From positions 1,178,001-1,242,000 of the forward strand of contig CM057063.1 in assembly GCA_029945375.1 (NCBI GenBank): 64,000 nucleotides of DNA. Direction: 5' to 3'. The position numbers and the translations under genes were made by a program. This document shows, in pieces, positions 1-14,159 of this stretch. Within the stretch, counting starts at the first letter, position 1. The number at the start of each line of letters is the position of its first letter. This DNA comes from Agaricus subrufescens. Taxonomy: Eukaryota; Basidiomycota; Agaricomycetes; Agaricales; Agaricaceae. Below the pieces are notes generated by a model. The model searched no databases and had not been told where the DNA came from. It saw only the letters and a program-made list of their open reading frames with translations.

Positions 1-976
1 AATGTGTTGCCATAGATGCTACAGCCGCTCCGGGAAATAAAACCTCTCACCTCAGTGCGCTCATGAAGGGAAAGGGAAAAGTGCGTTATATTCGAGCAGA
101 TCGTGGACACTCATTTAGCAACGATCAGATTTACGCTTTCGAACGCGACCGAAAGCGATTCAATACTCTTAAATCAATGCTTGCGAAGGCGCATTGCGAA
201 AACGTTGAACCTCTCAATATTGATTTCCTCACAACAGATCCCTCAGATCCAGCGTACGCGTCAGTTACACATATGTAGGTCTCCTCTCGTTCACTGTACA
301 TGGCGCTGCTCAGTGAGCATCCTGTAGTCTTCTTGACCCCTCATGCAGCGGTTCAGGAATAGTGAATCGTTTAGACCACCTTTTAACTGCTGGTCAGCTT
401 TCCTTAATTTTTCCCTTGCCGTTGCTCAAATTATCCATCCTAGAGAACGACGATGACACTAATGACTCGGACCGACTCAATAAACTCGCAGCGTTCCAAC
501 TTCAGATGATTAAACACGCCATGCGTTGTAAGTTTTCCGAGCTAAGCCTTGCGACAGCTTCATAATAATTTCAAGTTTCATCTGCACAGAAAATTGTTTA
601 CTCTACTTGTAGTGTACATGCGATCGAGAACGAGAGAGTCGTTTCGTCGGCCCTAACTTCTGACGAGGCGATCGATACGGGGTGGGTGTTAGCACCCAGA
701 GAGGAGGTCCTCCCCACGTGGCATCGGCGAGGTCTCCCAGAGGAGATGGATACGAGTATGAAATTCTGTTTTCTGACATAGTTGTTGACACGATCTTTTT
801 CATCAGATGTCGTCTCCTCAGTTGTCCGCTGTCTACCCGGTGAAGATGCTACGAACGGCTTTTTTGTGTCTTGCTTTACTCGAAAAAGAGGGAAGAAGCG
901 TAAAAAAGTAACCAACGCAGGGCAACAAAAGAAACGGGGCAGGAAGGTATGTGTTGCAATGGAACAAATAACTTAA
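1..976 (+). CDS. RCM1: 25S rRNA cytosine-C5 methyltransferase (Rcm1/NSUN5), 3' part
   Basis: Only the C-terminal part (about 257 codons) is in the window; the gene enters from the left in frame at base 3. Exons: 3-274, 328-392, 444-527, 576-755, 807-976. The protein shows the SAM-binding motif [10 protein letters not shown], then [10 protein letters not shown] with the TC/SC cysteine region, then KIVYSTCSV with the second catalytic cysteine, and ends with [18 protein letters not shown], the usual NSUN5 C-terminus, followed by a lysine/arginine tail. This family methylates a cytosine in large-subunit rRNA in the nucleolus. Exon 4 begins at an early AG (base 575); the next AG would create a stop codon, so the early site is preferred. 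The last codon is the first stop after the basic tail. A GTATGT just before it could be a further donor, so the extreme C-terminus is not certain. It converges with the SF1 gene. Confidence 0.93.
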
Positions 977-1224
977 TACATATATGTATTTTGATGCTGT
1001 TACATCCAGAATCAAGACCATACAATGAGAGGAGCTGCATCAGATTAATTGATAGTTAGTTATGATTGATCAACATATACCCGCTGGATCATACAGGCTA
1101 CAAAAAGACATCGGTAACCTGTTGAGTGAGCGCGAAAATGAAGTTGTATCTGATAAAAACCTGTGCTAGTGAGACTTTCGGATGTTTAGTGCTATGTAAG
1201 GAGTTAATTGGATGATGAAACCGG

Positions 1225-3037
1225 TCAGCTGGGTTGTTGTTGAGCGTATTGGCCTTGATAGTAAGCGGCATAGTTAGAATAGTCTTGGGGCTGTTGGTAA
1301 CCAGCTTGTTGATAACCGGCGTACGCGTTACCTCCCGCGCCACCATAGCCTGCGCCTGGATAACCAGCTCCGTATCCTTGAGGAGGTCGATAGCCTTGCG
1401 ATTGCTGAGCAGCGGCAGGTTGCTGCCAGTTTTCGGGGCGACGCCAAGGAGGGATGTTAGAACCGCCTGCTGTTATGTCGTGACCCATACTAGCACCACC
1501 CCATGCTTTTCCTCCTTCCCCGCCACCATTTGCACCTTCACCTAACTCGGCCATCAAACTTGCGTACTCGGAATCAAAACCGCCTCTCATTTGTTGTTGC
1601 GGGCGGGGTGGTGCATTAGGATCTTTGTTGACAGTACAATCTCTTGCCATATGGCCGGCACTACCGCAAACATGGCAGATAATGTTAGCAGTGAAGTTGC
1701 GTTGCTCAGGACAATCGTATTTGCGATGTCCAATGCCACCACAATTCTGACAAATCTGGTTTTCATCGTCACGCAAAGTGCCGTTCAAAGCAGCAAGTTC
1801 TCGAAGTTGGTCTCGCTTGTGGACATTTTGACCTTCTGGAGTGGAAGCCGCCTGAGGGTTTGTCTAACGTCAAATCATTTCAATGATGCAACCAATGTGA
1901 CCTACCGTCTCAATAACTCTATTAATCATCTTGACACAGGCAGCTACTTTGTCCTCAGAATCAGCAATGACAAGGCAATGAAGATCTTCCTCTGCATCTT
2001 CGGCGTACTGATCAGGTCGAGCTTTCCCTTCTTTGACACTGCCTTTGCCACGAATACTGATTTTAGCACCACTATCGCGTTCCATCTTTTTTAAACTATT
2101 TCCACGAGGGCCAACCAGTAAACCGAAAAAGTTGATCTCTGGAAACTCCTTAACAGGAATGTAGACTTTCTCGGAAGGCCTCTGAGACCGTTTTTGTTGA
2201 TGATATTCAACAGGTGGGCGAAAGTTGGGGTCGTTCTTCATAGCACGGTCCACAAGCCTTATGCGTTCGTCTTCGAGTTTTTTGCGATAGCGGACCTCAC
2301 GAGTGTTTGTCCTGCGACCGTGGGCATCATAAGTAGGAGGGGGGGACGGAGACCTGGACAAAGGAATACATTAATATATGCGGCAGGCTCAGCGGGAAAT
2401 GTCAATGAAACTGACCTTTCACGCTCTGGAGGCACAAAGTCATTGAGCCGAAGCTTCCGGTTGATTTCTTCCAAGCGGAGGTGGATGGCATAATTGTCTA
2501 GTTGAACTTGGGAGACTCCGGCGGCAGAAATAGCAGTGGGTAAACCGGGTATTTCAGTTTTTGCTTCTCCCCAGCGACTACGTCGTTTGCGGGGAGCGTT
2601 GGGATCAACTAGTGAGAGTGAGAAACAGCAACAGGGACAAGGTTAGTACATCCTCAGTGCTACTTTAATGCTCCTTAAGTGTCCATGACTTCAGGCGGCC
2701 ACATCAGTTCGCTGAGATAGCGTGGAGCAGAACAGCTGCCGGGAAACACAAGAGAGCTGATCAGTCGCTGGCTTACCTTTTGGATCCCTGTTGGGCGATT
2801 CTTCTCGACCACGTTTTCCGGGACTTTCACTATCTTGGTCACGGTGGCGTGGATACACGGAAGGGGAAGGCTGCGCGAGCTGGGGGGGAGCAGTGTCTTC
2901 TGCTGGTGCAGGCCCAAAACGACGACGTTGGCCGAGGGGAACTAAAAAAAAGAATGAGATAATCAGGAGAAGAAAGGGGATACTGTAGACATACCGTCGT
3001 TGGTGCCAGTTATCTGTTTTGTTGCAGGTCTCCACAT
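1225..3037 (-). CDS. MSL5: Branch-point binding protein SF1/BBP
   Basis: Five exons (3037-2995, 2941-2777, 2608-2416, 2353-1906, 1863-1225) give 495 residues. This protein recognises the intron branch site (UACUAAC) with U2AF during early spliceosome assembly in the nucleus. Seen in order: the N-terminal [14 protein letters not shown] start typical of the family, a KRRSRWGE motif of the ULM/helix-hairpin region, a KH domain at roughly residues 150-250 with the GxxG-type loop VGPRGNSLK, two CCHC zinc knuckles at about 321-334 and 347-360, and a Gly/Tyr/Gln-rich low-complexity tail. The first exon holds only 14 codons and was found by following splice sites; its ATG gives the conserved start. 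It is head to head with XPB, with 148 bases between start codons. Confidence 0.96.
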
Positions 3038-3185
3038 GGGTCAAAATCGAGAGATGGTGGTCAGAAGGCAAGCCGCAGAACAGCAACTCCGCTTGCTTAC
3101 TCATCAGCTCGCGTCCGCGTGGAGTCAAAGTCACAGTGACACCAGCCAATATGATGCTATTGACCTTGACCACCACCCATCCCCA
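3038..3185. promoter_or_regulatory. Shared promoter of SF1 and XPB
   Basis: This is the gap between two divergent start codons. It must hold the 5' ends of both transcripts. I see no clear TATA box and no CACGTG motif here; it contains the imperfect palindrome AAAGTCACAGTGACACC region near its middle. A bidirectional role is inferred from gene order only. Confidence 0.5.
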
Positions 3186-6476
<3,291 letters not shown>

Positions 6477-7011
6477 CGTCAATTATGAAAGTTTACGTGG
6501 GAGTTCGTGCTATCGCCCTGGTATGGTGGCGTGGAGTTTATGATTACTTATACATAGTGCCTACTCAATAATGTTTTTCTCTGTCCACAGAAACTCTGCT
6601 CCTTGTGCTATTGAGCGATAGCCTTCTGGGTCAGAAAATTTGTAAGCTTATGACTAGAAGGTGTAAGTTAGATGCCGTAAAACACAGCCACTTGACGACA
6701 AGCATGAGAAACGACAATCATGAAAGGCTAATCGGAAGAATTTTTTTGGTATATGTCAATCTATGTTCGTCCAGAAATAATGGACATAATTCCGAGATGC
6801 GGGAGACGAGGAAGGGGGAGGCTGTAGGCGTTTATTTTTTTTAGGGTTTCTGCCAGACCTTTGGGTCGATCGGATTCCCAAACTGGAGAGTGGGCATGAT
6901 CACAGTAGCCGATGACCACCACCGGAGGTCTCCTTAAAAACTCGATTGCTCAACCCTAGTAGGCTACGTCCCTTACCCGCCAATTTTAATCCCTCCGTAC
7001 ACTTTCCCTCA
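6477..7011. other. Intergenic: XPB 3' flank and bZIP promoter
   Basis: No coding region is recognisable. The stretch holds the 3' end of XPB and the 5' region of the bZIP gene, with AT-rich sequence and a T-run near 6830. No CACGTG, tRNA or repeat was seen. Confidence 0.6.
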
Positions 7012-8157
7012 ATGACTTCCAAGCGAGGTCGGAAGAGGAATGATAACCTTCCCCCCAATCGAGCTAGGGATGTCCAGCGAGCCTTTCGCGCCCGACGTGC
7101 AGCACATTTAAAGGTACAGTCCCACCCCATACAATTTGAAATAATTTTTAACCCGATGACATATTCTGTCAACTATCAGGATTTGGAGGAACGAGTTGCT
7201 GAAGTCGAAGAAGAAAACAACTGTCTTCGACAGGCACTTAATCTCCCTCCTTCAGCTAGGCCACCGTTAGGAAGAGGTCCCACGGGAAAGGACAAGCCCA
7301 AAAATTATGAAATGGCGATGTCGGGTGCCTCTTTGAACCAGCCTTTGATTTTCGCTCCTCCTAGCCGGGAATCTTCGGCGGAGGATTCTCCGGGCTCGCG
7401 GACAAGTTCTTCCCTCTCACCCGACTCCATCGGCGCTTCGATGTCTTCACGCCCGATGCAGGTTATTGAAAGCGGTTCCTCTTGGAACAACGAGCTTTTG
7501 ATAGATGACAGCCACTCATCGGGCATGATGACGTCCGTGGATGCTCATTATGAGCTTACACAAATGACGGCACCCTTACCCCTCAAACCATCATATACCT
7601 CTTATACCAGCAGCTCGTTGCCGTCTTCATCCCGAGGATCAATATCCAACGACCTTTACAACCCAGGCGGCTCGACATACTCAAATACCTCTGATCGTTT
7701 GTTGCCGCAAAGCTACAGTGGGCAGGGTTTTTCCATGCGAAACCAAGACATTCGGGAAGAGGCTTCAGGGCATTACTCGTACACGTCCCCTTCCTTCCAA
7801 CCATACGACCAAGCCAGTGTACACAGCCCAAGCCCTTCACCTAGTGTTTCAGCGATCCACCCGCACTTCCCACATCAGGCACAGCAACATCATCGACAAT
7901 CCCCTATTCCCTTTACTCCTACTTCCGGCCCCTCGCGTCGGTGTATCACTGATACGCCAGGATATCCAGTGGGGCAGGGATTTTCTAGCCTTTCCCATCC
8001 TATTCAAATCCAGGCACAGCAGGTTTCTAACGTCCATCCTCCTTCCCGACCAGCGGACTTTATTCGAAACCAGGGCGAAATAGGGCAGATGCCCCCATCC
8101 CCTAGACATTACCCTTACGGTCAAGACGGTCGCCTCAGCGGACACGCTCTGCCATAG
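7012..8157 (+). CDS. bZIP transcription factor (basidiomycete Yap-like type)
   Basis: Two exons (7012-7113, 7180-8157) give 359 residues. The 66-base intron (GTACAG...TATCAG) is a multiple of three with no stop, so an unspliced reading also stays open; splicing is preferred because it joins the basic region directly to the leucine zipper. The N-terminus reads KRGRKRNDNLPP, then NRARDVQRAFRARRAAHLK, then a zipper beginning LEERVAEVEEENNCLRQAL. The rest is Ser/Pro/Gln-rich and probably disordered, with no further domain seen. Such factors bind short palindromes in promoters, often in stress responses; the actual targets cannot be told. Compared with yeast Yap proteins (NRAAQRAFR), the basic region carries two extra residues between the Asn and the QRAF block. 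The ATG is the first in the frame. Confidence 0.85.
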   Translation: MTSKRGRKRNDNLPPNRARDVQRAFRARRAAHLKVQSHPIQFEIIFNPMTYSVNYQDLEERVAEVEEENNCLRQALNLPPSARPPLGRGPTGKDKPKNYEMAMSGASLNQPLIFAPPSRESSAEDSPGSRTSSSLSPDSIGASMSSRPMQVIESGSSWNNELLIDDSHSSGMMTSVDAHYELTQMTAPLPLKPSYTSYTSSSLPSSSRGSISNDLYNPGGSTYSNTSDRLLPQSYSGQGFSMRNQDIREEASGHYSYTSPSFQPYDQASVHSPSPSPSVSAIHPHFPHQAQQHHRQSPIPFTPTSGPSRRCITDTPGYPVGQGFSSLSHPIQIQAQQVSNVHPPSRPADFIRNQGEIGQMPPSPRHYPYGQDGRLSGHALP

Positions 8158-8696
8158 TCGCCCGCTCGTCCGTACTGTTATTCTATGACACACATAATCA
8201 TGTATGGCTCTGCACGTCTGCCATGGATCACAAAAAAATTCATATCCCGACAATGCATGCGATAGCCGAGACTACCAAACTCTGGGAGATACCTAGAAAT
8301 GTATAGCAGGTGTATTTAACTATTTATCTTACACTTTAGAATACCATGAAAAGAGGTACTTAACATACATCAAGTTTGATATCGCTTGTTAATGCATAAG
8401 TCAATATTCATTACCACCAATGTACCTCGTTGAAGACCATGATATTGACAGCAACTCCATACCAATTCAGTGCGCAGTAATTTCAGCCAGTGAGGTGCGG
8501 CGGAGAGATTCAATGGTACGTCTTTAATAATAGTCTTAATCCAGACGATCCGGGGAGGCCTTATTGAGAGTGATGTACTATGTAAGTATATTGGATTATG
8601 CTCTGAAAAGGGTGGGCGCGACGCATCGCACAACGGAATTAATTCCGACGAGGCGGGTGTCATAATATTTGCCTCGGAGAAGAAAAGCATCAAAGA
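8158..8696. other. Intergenic: convergent 3' ends of bZIP and UNG
   Basis: The stretch lies between two converging genes and holds their 3' untranslated regions. Open frames here are short and unlike any family I know. Nothing else was recognised. Confidence 0.6.
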
Positions 8697-10284
8697 TCAG
8701 GCCGTTGGGGTTAGGTTGCACCAATCTACTCGTCCGTCAGGACCGTACTTGCTCTCCAACCAATCATTCGCCGCCTTAAAATGTCCGTTACCAAAGAAGC
8801 CGCGACTAGCGGAAAGGGGAGACGGATGCTTTAGTGCAAAGCCATCAGACCATCAGTAAACGTGACCCTGAAAAATCTATATTTAGCAACTTACTGCGCT
8901 GGTCAATATGAGATGCTTCGTCTGATGGGAGTCTGCTGTGAGAATGTTGTATCAGAGAACAGATTGCAAAGCGAACCTTGTTAAGTTTTGCAACTCTTTT
9001 CATTGCCCATGAGCCCCAGGCAAGGAAAACTATTCCGCGACCGACCCCGCTGACCTCGGACTTCTCCGTAGAACCATTGGAAAGATTTGCACCACCGTAA
9101 CGATCGACGACATCAACAACCTTATCAGTGAATTGCTCCCAACCTTTGTTAGAGTGTGATCCCGCTTCGTGAGCATGGACTGTGAGGCAGGTATTCAATA
9201 ATAAGACTCCGTTGGAGGCCCAAGCCGTCAAGTTGCTACTGGAAATTAGATCGGGCTTTAATATGGGGAAGTCGACTAACCCGTGTTTTGGTGGCTCGAA
9301 GTTTGGATATTCAGCCTTGAGCTCAGAGTAGATCTAACCATCCAATGTAGTCAATGATATGTAATGTGTGGGAGTCAACTCAGGAGAGGTGACTCACATT
9401 GACCAGGGACGGAGGAACTCGTACACCAACAGGTACGGAAAAACAAAGGCCTAGTGCGAACGGTATCAGCAAATTTCACTCATGACCAAGCTCTCTCCGT
9501 ACCTTGAGCTTGTCCCGGTCCATGATATGGATCTTCGAAAAGTATCTATGAATCAACGAGCGATCTTCCAGGAGTTGATTGATTCACCTTGTCCTATTAT
9601 GACAACCCTGACCTTTCCGAGCGGGGTTCGTGACCAGGCGTAGATATCCTTGGCTAAGAAAATAGATCAGCCAATAATTGGGGTCGGCGGCGGAGGGGAT
9701 AACGCTACCTGGGGGATAAACCTTGCAGCTTTTAAGGGTGTCGTCTGGCCCTTTGACACCAGCATTCCACAAGTAGCGTTTCAGAGATATAAAATACGGC
9801 TTAGTTATCTCATCCTTCAGGATTTTCAGCCTGCGAATGATGTTGTCAACAGTGGTTCAGTAACAGTAGAATGGAATCCGGACCAGCTCTTGCCCATCAC
9901 CTCGCATTCCAGCCGCAGTAGCTGCTTTTTTTCTTCGTCGAGGGAATCCATGAACTCTGACAGAGAAAAAGGAATAGAGTTGAGCTTTTGCAGCCCAGAT
10001 GTCTTTAGGGGTGGTGCAGTGATCTTCCTGGCGCCGCCGCCTTCGACATCAGATGTCGAGAGTTTAATCCTTTTGACTGGTTCTTTACCCTTTTTCCCAC
10101 CAAAGAACATGTCTTCGAGGGTCCTCTGCCGCTTGTTAGAGCCACTTGGCTTCTCCTGGGACGCGTTAACAATGCCCTGAGAGGAGTGGGGTTCTTGGCC
10201 ATGTTCTGGATTTCTTGTCCCGTAACTGGGGTCTATGTCCTCGAGGTAGACAGTAGGTGCCGTGTCATCAGCAGAGGAAGACAT
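8697..10284 (-). CDS. UNG1: Uracil-DNA glycosylase
   Basis: Eight exons (10284-9884, 9830-9709, 9653-9588, 9532-9503, 9450-9398, 9333-8977, 8921-8895, 8828-8697) give 395 residues. The enzyme removes uracil from DNA as the first step of base-excision repair. Seen are the water-activating loop GQDPYHG (Asp198), the uracil-pocket segment GLCFSVPVGV, LLLNTCLTVHAHEAGSH, AWGSWA, and the minor-groove loop HPSPLSA (353-359). The first 130 residues are a basic, disordered extension with QRTLEDMF at 53-60, which resembles the PCNA-binding box found near the N-terminus of nuclear UNG2. Exon 7 is 27 bases; two AG acceptors (TK or no TK before HLILTSA) are possible there and differ by two codons. Head to head with dolichol kinase. 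Confidence 0.95.
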
Positions 10285-10500
10285 GGCTCGTGAAGATTGT
10301 AGCGAGACGCGTCGTTATGGACTCTATTCGTGAGAGACGCGTCGATTAATATAAGTAGCCTACGAATGACGCTAACTATTTTTATCACAGCCCTGCTGTC
10401 CGGTATCACGTGCGAGTGATCTCACTGCGATCTGGCCTACAGTTTCATTTCTGTACTATCCCTACTTCGTTCACGAACTCAGCCCCAAAGACTCTCGAAT
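10285..10500. promoter_or_regulatory. Shared 5' region of UNG and dolichol kinase, with TCACGTG
   Basis: This gap contains TCACGTG at 10406-10412. It also holds a well-formed intron-like unit at 10330-10390 (GTGAGA, branch site GCTAAC, TTTTTATCACAG) that begins shortly after an ATG at 10317. That ATG (MDSI...) is a candidate first exon of the dolichol kinase gene, reached only by one or two further splices. Confidence 0.5.
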
Positions 10501-13500
10501 AACTCTACCCAAGCAGCCAATCTGTCGCGGTCACACTCTTCTCCTTCCCCCCCGTCCAGGGACGCCAATGGACGTGGCGAACTGAATCGAAAACATAACC
10601 ACAGCGGACCCCGGTTTCGACGCCGATTGAACTCGTCTCAGGCCAACGGAAATTCTGTAGAAAAGAAAGTGACATTGGATTGGAGTACAAGCTATCAAGC
10701 AGGCTCATCAAGGTTTGTTCTTGAGCCTGCTCTATATCCGACTATTCAGACGAGTTGATTTGCCCGTAGCTCAGCCTCAAGTAGTTCAGACGACGATGAG
10801 ACGGATGACGATTTGTCAAGCTCACCGCGTGGCAGATCTACTCTGTTAAAGTCAGGCGAGAATATCCGACCTCGGAATGACACGCCAGTGCGTCGTCGTG
10901 CCAAAGCGAGCTCTTCTGGGGATTCTGCTGGGAGTACCAGTAATCTCATTTCCAATGGTATCTCCTCCCCTCAGCCACGCTCTCCTGTTTCCAATCGTCC
11001 CTACGCGGCTCTGCTTACTTCTAAACCCCGTCGCCACGCCTCTCCACTGAGCACCAGAATTTCAAGACAGAGAGGCGTTCTAGATCCTCCAGCAATATTA
11101 CCCGGCTTCATAAACTTCAAGACGCATGTGCCACTTACGAAATGGATATCTACATTCAATATGGACGTTCGTAGATTCGGCGAGTCTGCGCTGCTTCTAG
11201 GCACGTTAGTGTGCGCGGTGAAGCATTTTCAATCTGCACACAATGCCGACGTTCTCCCAGGAGGTATACCCGATGTCCAGTATTGGCTGGCCATAGGTAA
11301 GTCGTGAAGTGTTCTATTTCCCTCCAATATTTAACAGAAGATCAAGAGATTTACTGTCTCTGTACCGCATCATTTCTTCACTTTGCCTGGACCCACTTTT
11401 CTCTCACCAGAAGCGTCCCGGGGACTCCGCCTACTCCCAAGGAACAACCACAACCCACCCGGCCTGCGTCTCCCTTCAGACCGAGCTCTCCACGTACAAC
11501 AGAGTTTAAGCGATTCAACCGAGCTACATTCGGCTATGTGTGGATGTCGGTCCCGAAGAATTATCGGTAAGTAGGCTTTTGATGTTATTTTTACCGACAT
11601 CCAATTTTTCTGCAGTGAATCTTCCGACGATGGCGTCTCCACCGGACTTTTACTCGCGCCACTACTTGCAATGGCTCTTGTCATCAACTCTTCACGCCCT
11701 GCCGCCTTTCAGAGAATCCTCCCTGCAGGTTGGATCATAGAGGCACCTACAGTGCTTCATACCACACACCACGATTACACTGTGCCGCAAGCCCTCATTC
11801 TATCTCGTTTTACCTGTGTCAACCTTAGTACACTATGTTCTACAGTGCTGCTACTTCACATATATGCTTCATGCTGGTTTGAACGTCATTACTCCAGATC
11901 ATTGAACGCAAAGGAAGGAGAAAGGACGTCTGTACCACGAAACGAGGGGCACCGGGCATTGTACTATGGTCTTTTCACCGTCGCTATTAGTACAGTAGTA
12001 TCTATGACAAGGGCTATCCTAAGTCACATTGGAGTCGGGATCTGGCAACGTGAGTGATGCAACTGAACGTGATATCCGTGAAATAATGTTTTTTGTTTCA
12101 ATTGCAGATCTCACAATTTTCGAGGCAGCTATAGCAGCTTTCTTTTTTCAATTCTGTCTATATGTCGCACTACGTATGGCACACGGAGGATTCAGTCTCG
12201 GTGAGTTGGGACTGGTTTGCTTTGGCGCAACGTCATTGTTATTTGAATTGATGAACGTCACAATGGCCAGGGTGAGCTTTATTGAGCGTTGACCTGGCTC
12301 ACATTTACTGATTTACATAGTTATGGCCGGTTACAACTCCTTTCATACGGACATTCCGTCTCCCCACACCCTTGCTCACCTTCCAAATTGCTCTGGTTGC
12401 TGGTTCTTTGTTGACAGGATTCATGTTGTCGCCGTTCCTCATTTTGTCACGAAACTACGCAAAACGTCCTGCATATCGGTTCCGTTTGCCACATGAGAAC
12501 CGGGAAAAGGAACGAAATAGGCGTTGGGCTGCATTAGGGTTCTATGTTGGAACGTTAATCATTGTAGTGGGGCTCATTGGTTCGTGGGCACGGTGGCTAC
12601 TAGGGAATCGTGATCCATGGCTTTGGGTTATTTATCGGCTCCTTGAAGGTCGAAAGAAGTGGCATAGGCCTGCTTTGCTTGCGTATTGGGGGCTGCTGGG
12701 CTGTCTAAGTGTGGCTGGTTGGAACCGACAATTAGCGAGATCCCGGAAATGTTGGCCGCGGACTGTAAATGCGGAGTATATGTCCTCGCCGATATCGCAG
12801 GACTCGAGTATGTCACAGATCGGGGAGACCTCGCTCTCAACAGCGCAGCCACTGCAGGCAAATGGGCTGGGTATGACGTTTCCCAACCTGCCAAATCTAC
12901 CCGGCCTCCCAAACCTAACCAATGGCGTCAGCATGACGCATGTGGCCACGGATTTGTTGGACGCTGCGGACAAACACGTACCGACACTGAAGCTGAACGC
13001 GAGGAGAAAATTCTTCCACGGGCTTGCTGTTGTAATGTTTGTCCCCGGAGTTGCACTCGATGTGAGTCTGGGCTCGGAACTTGAAACAAGAAAGCTAATT
13101 GGTTATGCATAGCCTGCATTCACGCATCTTTCTCTCGATGTCGCCTTTGCCTTGTTCATCTTCGCGGAGTACATCCGATACTTTGCTATATATCCTTTTG
13201 GAGTGGCGATACACCTGTTTATGAATGAATTCTTAGATGAAAAGGACGATGGTACCGCGATTCTTAGTCATTTTTATCTCCTGACCGGGTGTGCCGGTTC
13301 ATTGTGGCTTGAGGGGTGAGTAACATTTTTAACCATGACCTTTCCATGCCATGACTGAAATGGGGTTGAAAGGCCCAGCCGCTTATTACAATATACCGGA
13401 ATACTTGCTTTGGGTGTCGGCGATGCGGTGGTAAGTGGTTGTGTGAAACGATCGAGTCGGAGATCCTGATACACTGTTATACCTTAGGCATCCATTGTCG

Positions 13501-13803
13501 GAAAGCGGTTAGGTAGACACCGGTGGTCAAATACCACGTCCAAGACTTTTGAAGGGACATTGGCTTTTGTAGCATCTGTAATATTCTCGGCATGGTTATT
13601 GCGACTCCTGGGTTTCGCCGAGCGATTTTCGGTACGTTGTAACGCATACCTGGGTAAAGGTGGTGAAACTGATTCGAGTTCAGACGGCGCGTTATTTGTT
13701 GGGAGTTGCGGTTTCTGCGGTCCTGGAGGCACTCTCTGACCAGAACGACAATCTGACGATGCCCCTGTATATGTGGGCCATACTTGTGCTTGTGAATCCA
13801 TAG
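10501..13803 (+). CDS. SEC59: Dolichol kinase (Sec59), start unresolved
   Basis: The enzyme phosphorylates dolichol with CTP in the ER membrane, feeding N-glycosylation, O-mannosylation and GPI anchors. Clear exons are: ...-10712, 10770-11296, 11338-11566, 11616-12049, 12108-12271, 12321-13061, 13113-13315, 13373-13430, 13488-13631, 13684-13803. The C-terminal half shows many membrane segments and the catalytic block GVGDAVASIVGKRLGRHRW...TSKTFEGT, the CTP-binding signature of Sec59 and related CTP-dependent kinases, plus RRKFFHGLAVVMF before it. The product is over 900 residues, much longer than yeast Sec59 (519), because of a Ser/Arg-rich disordered N-terminus and a loop rich in Pro/Asn/Leu. 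The first exon is open back to a stop at about 10414 with no ATG, so the true start must lie in an upstream exon, perhaps the ATG at 10317. The start given here is only the first codon I trust. Confidence 0.88.
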
Positions 13804-14159
13804 GTTGACTTAGTATAATTAGATAGCTAGAGGAGAGAAATAATTGCTGATTCTGACTCGAGATGTGTCTGGAGAGCGGCATTGGGGATCCTTTCGGGGA
13901 AGGGGAGGCGCCTGACCAAATCAGAGACGACGTCATCGGCGTTGCAGTGGCAAGTTCCGTGGTTTGTTTGCTGTTGTAGTGAGAAGAACGCATTCCAATT
14001 GGGATCGACGGACGACGAGTTGCATCCCAGCCCTCCCTTTCCCCCCTCGTACTCCATCGTCCATTTGCGTTCTCACTGCTGTAGATGCCCACTACAACAG
14101 CCCCGACCCTGTGCTTCAAGTCCGCCTAGACAGTCTCCCATCATCTCTCGTAAACTCTC
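13804..14159. other. Intergenic: dolichol kinase 3' end and histidine kinase promoter
   Basis: No gene is recognised. The stretch has CT-rich tracts close to the histidine kinase start (for example around 14030-14060), common near fungal transcription starts. Confidence 0.5.

Noticed and set aside
13484..14119. A 211-codon minus-strand frame over the dolichol kinase 3' end
   Set aside because: It overlaps conserved dolichol kinase exons in antisense and looks like a shadow frame.
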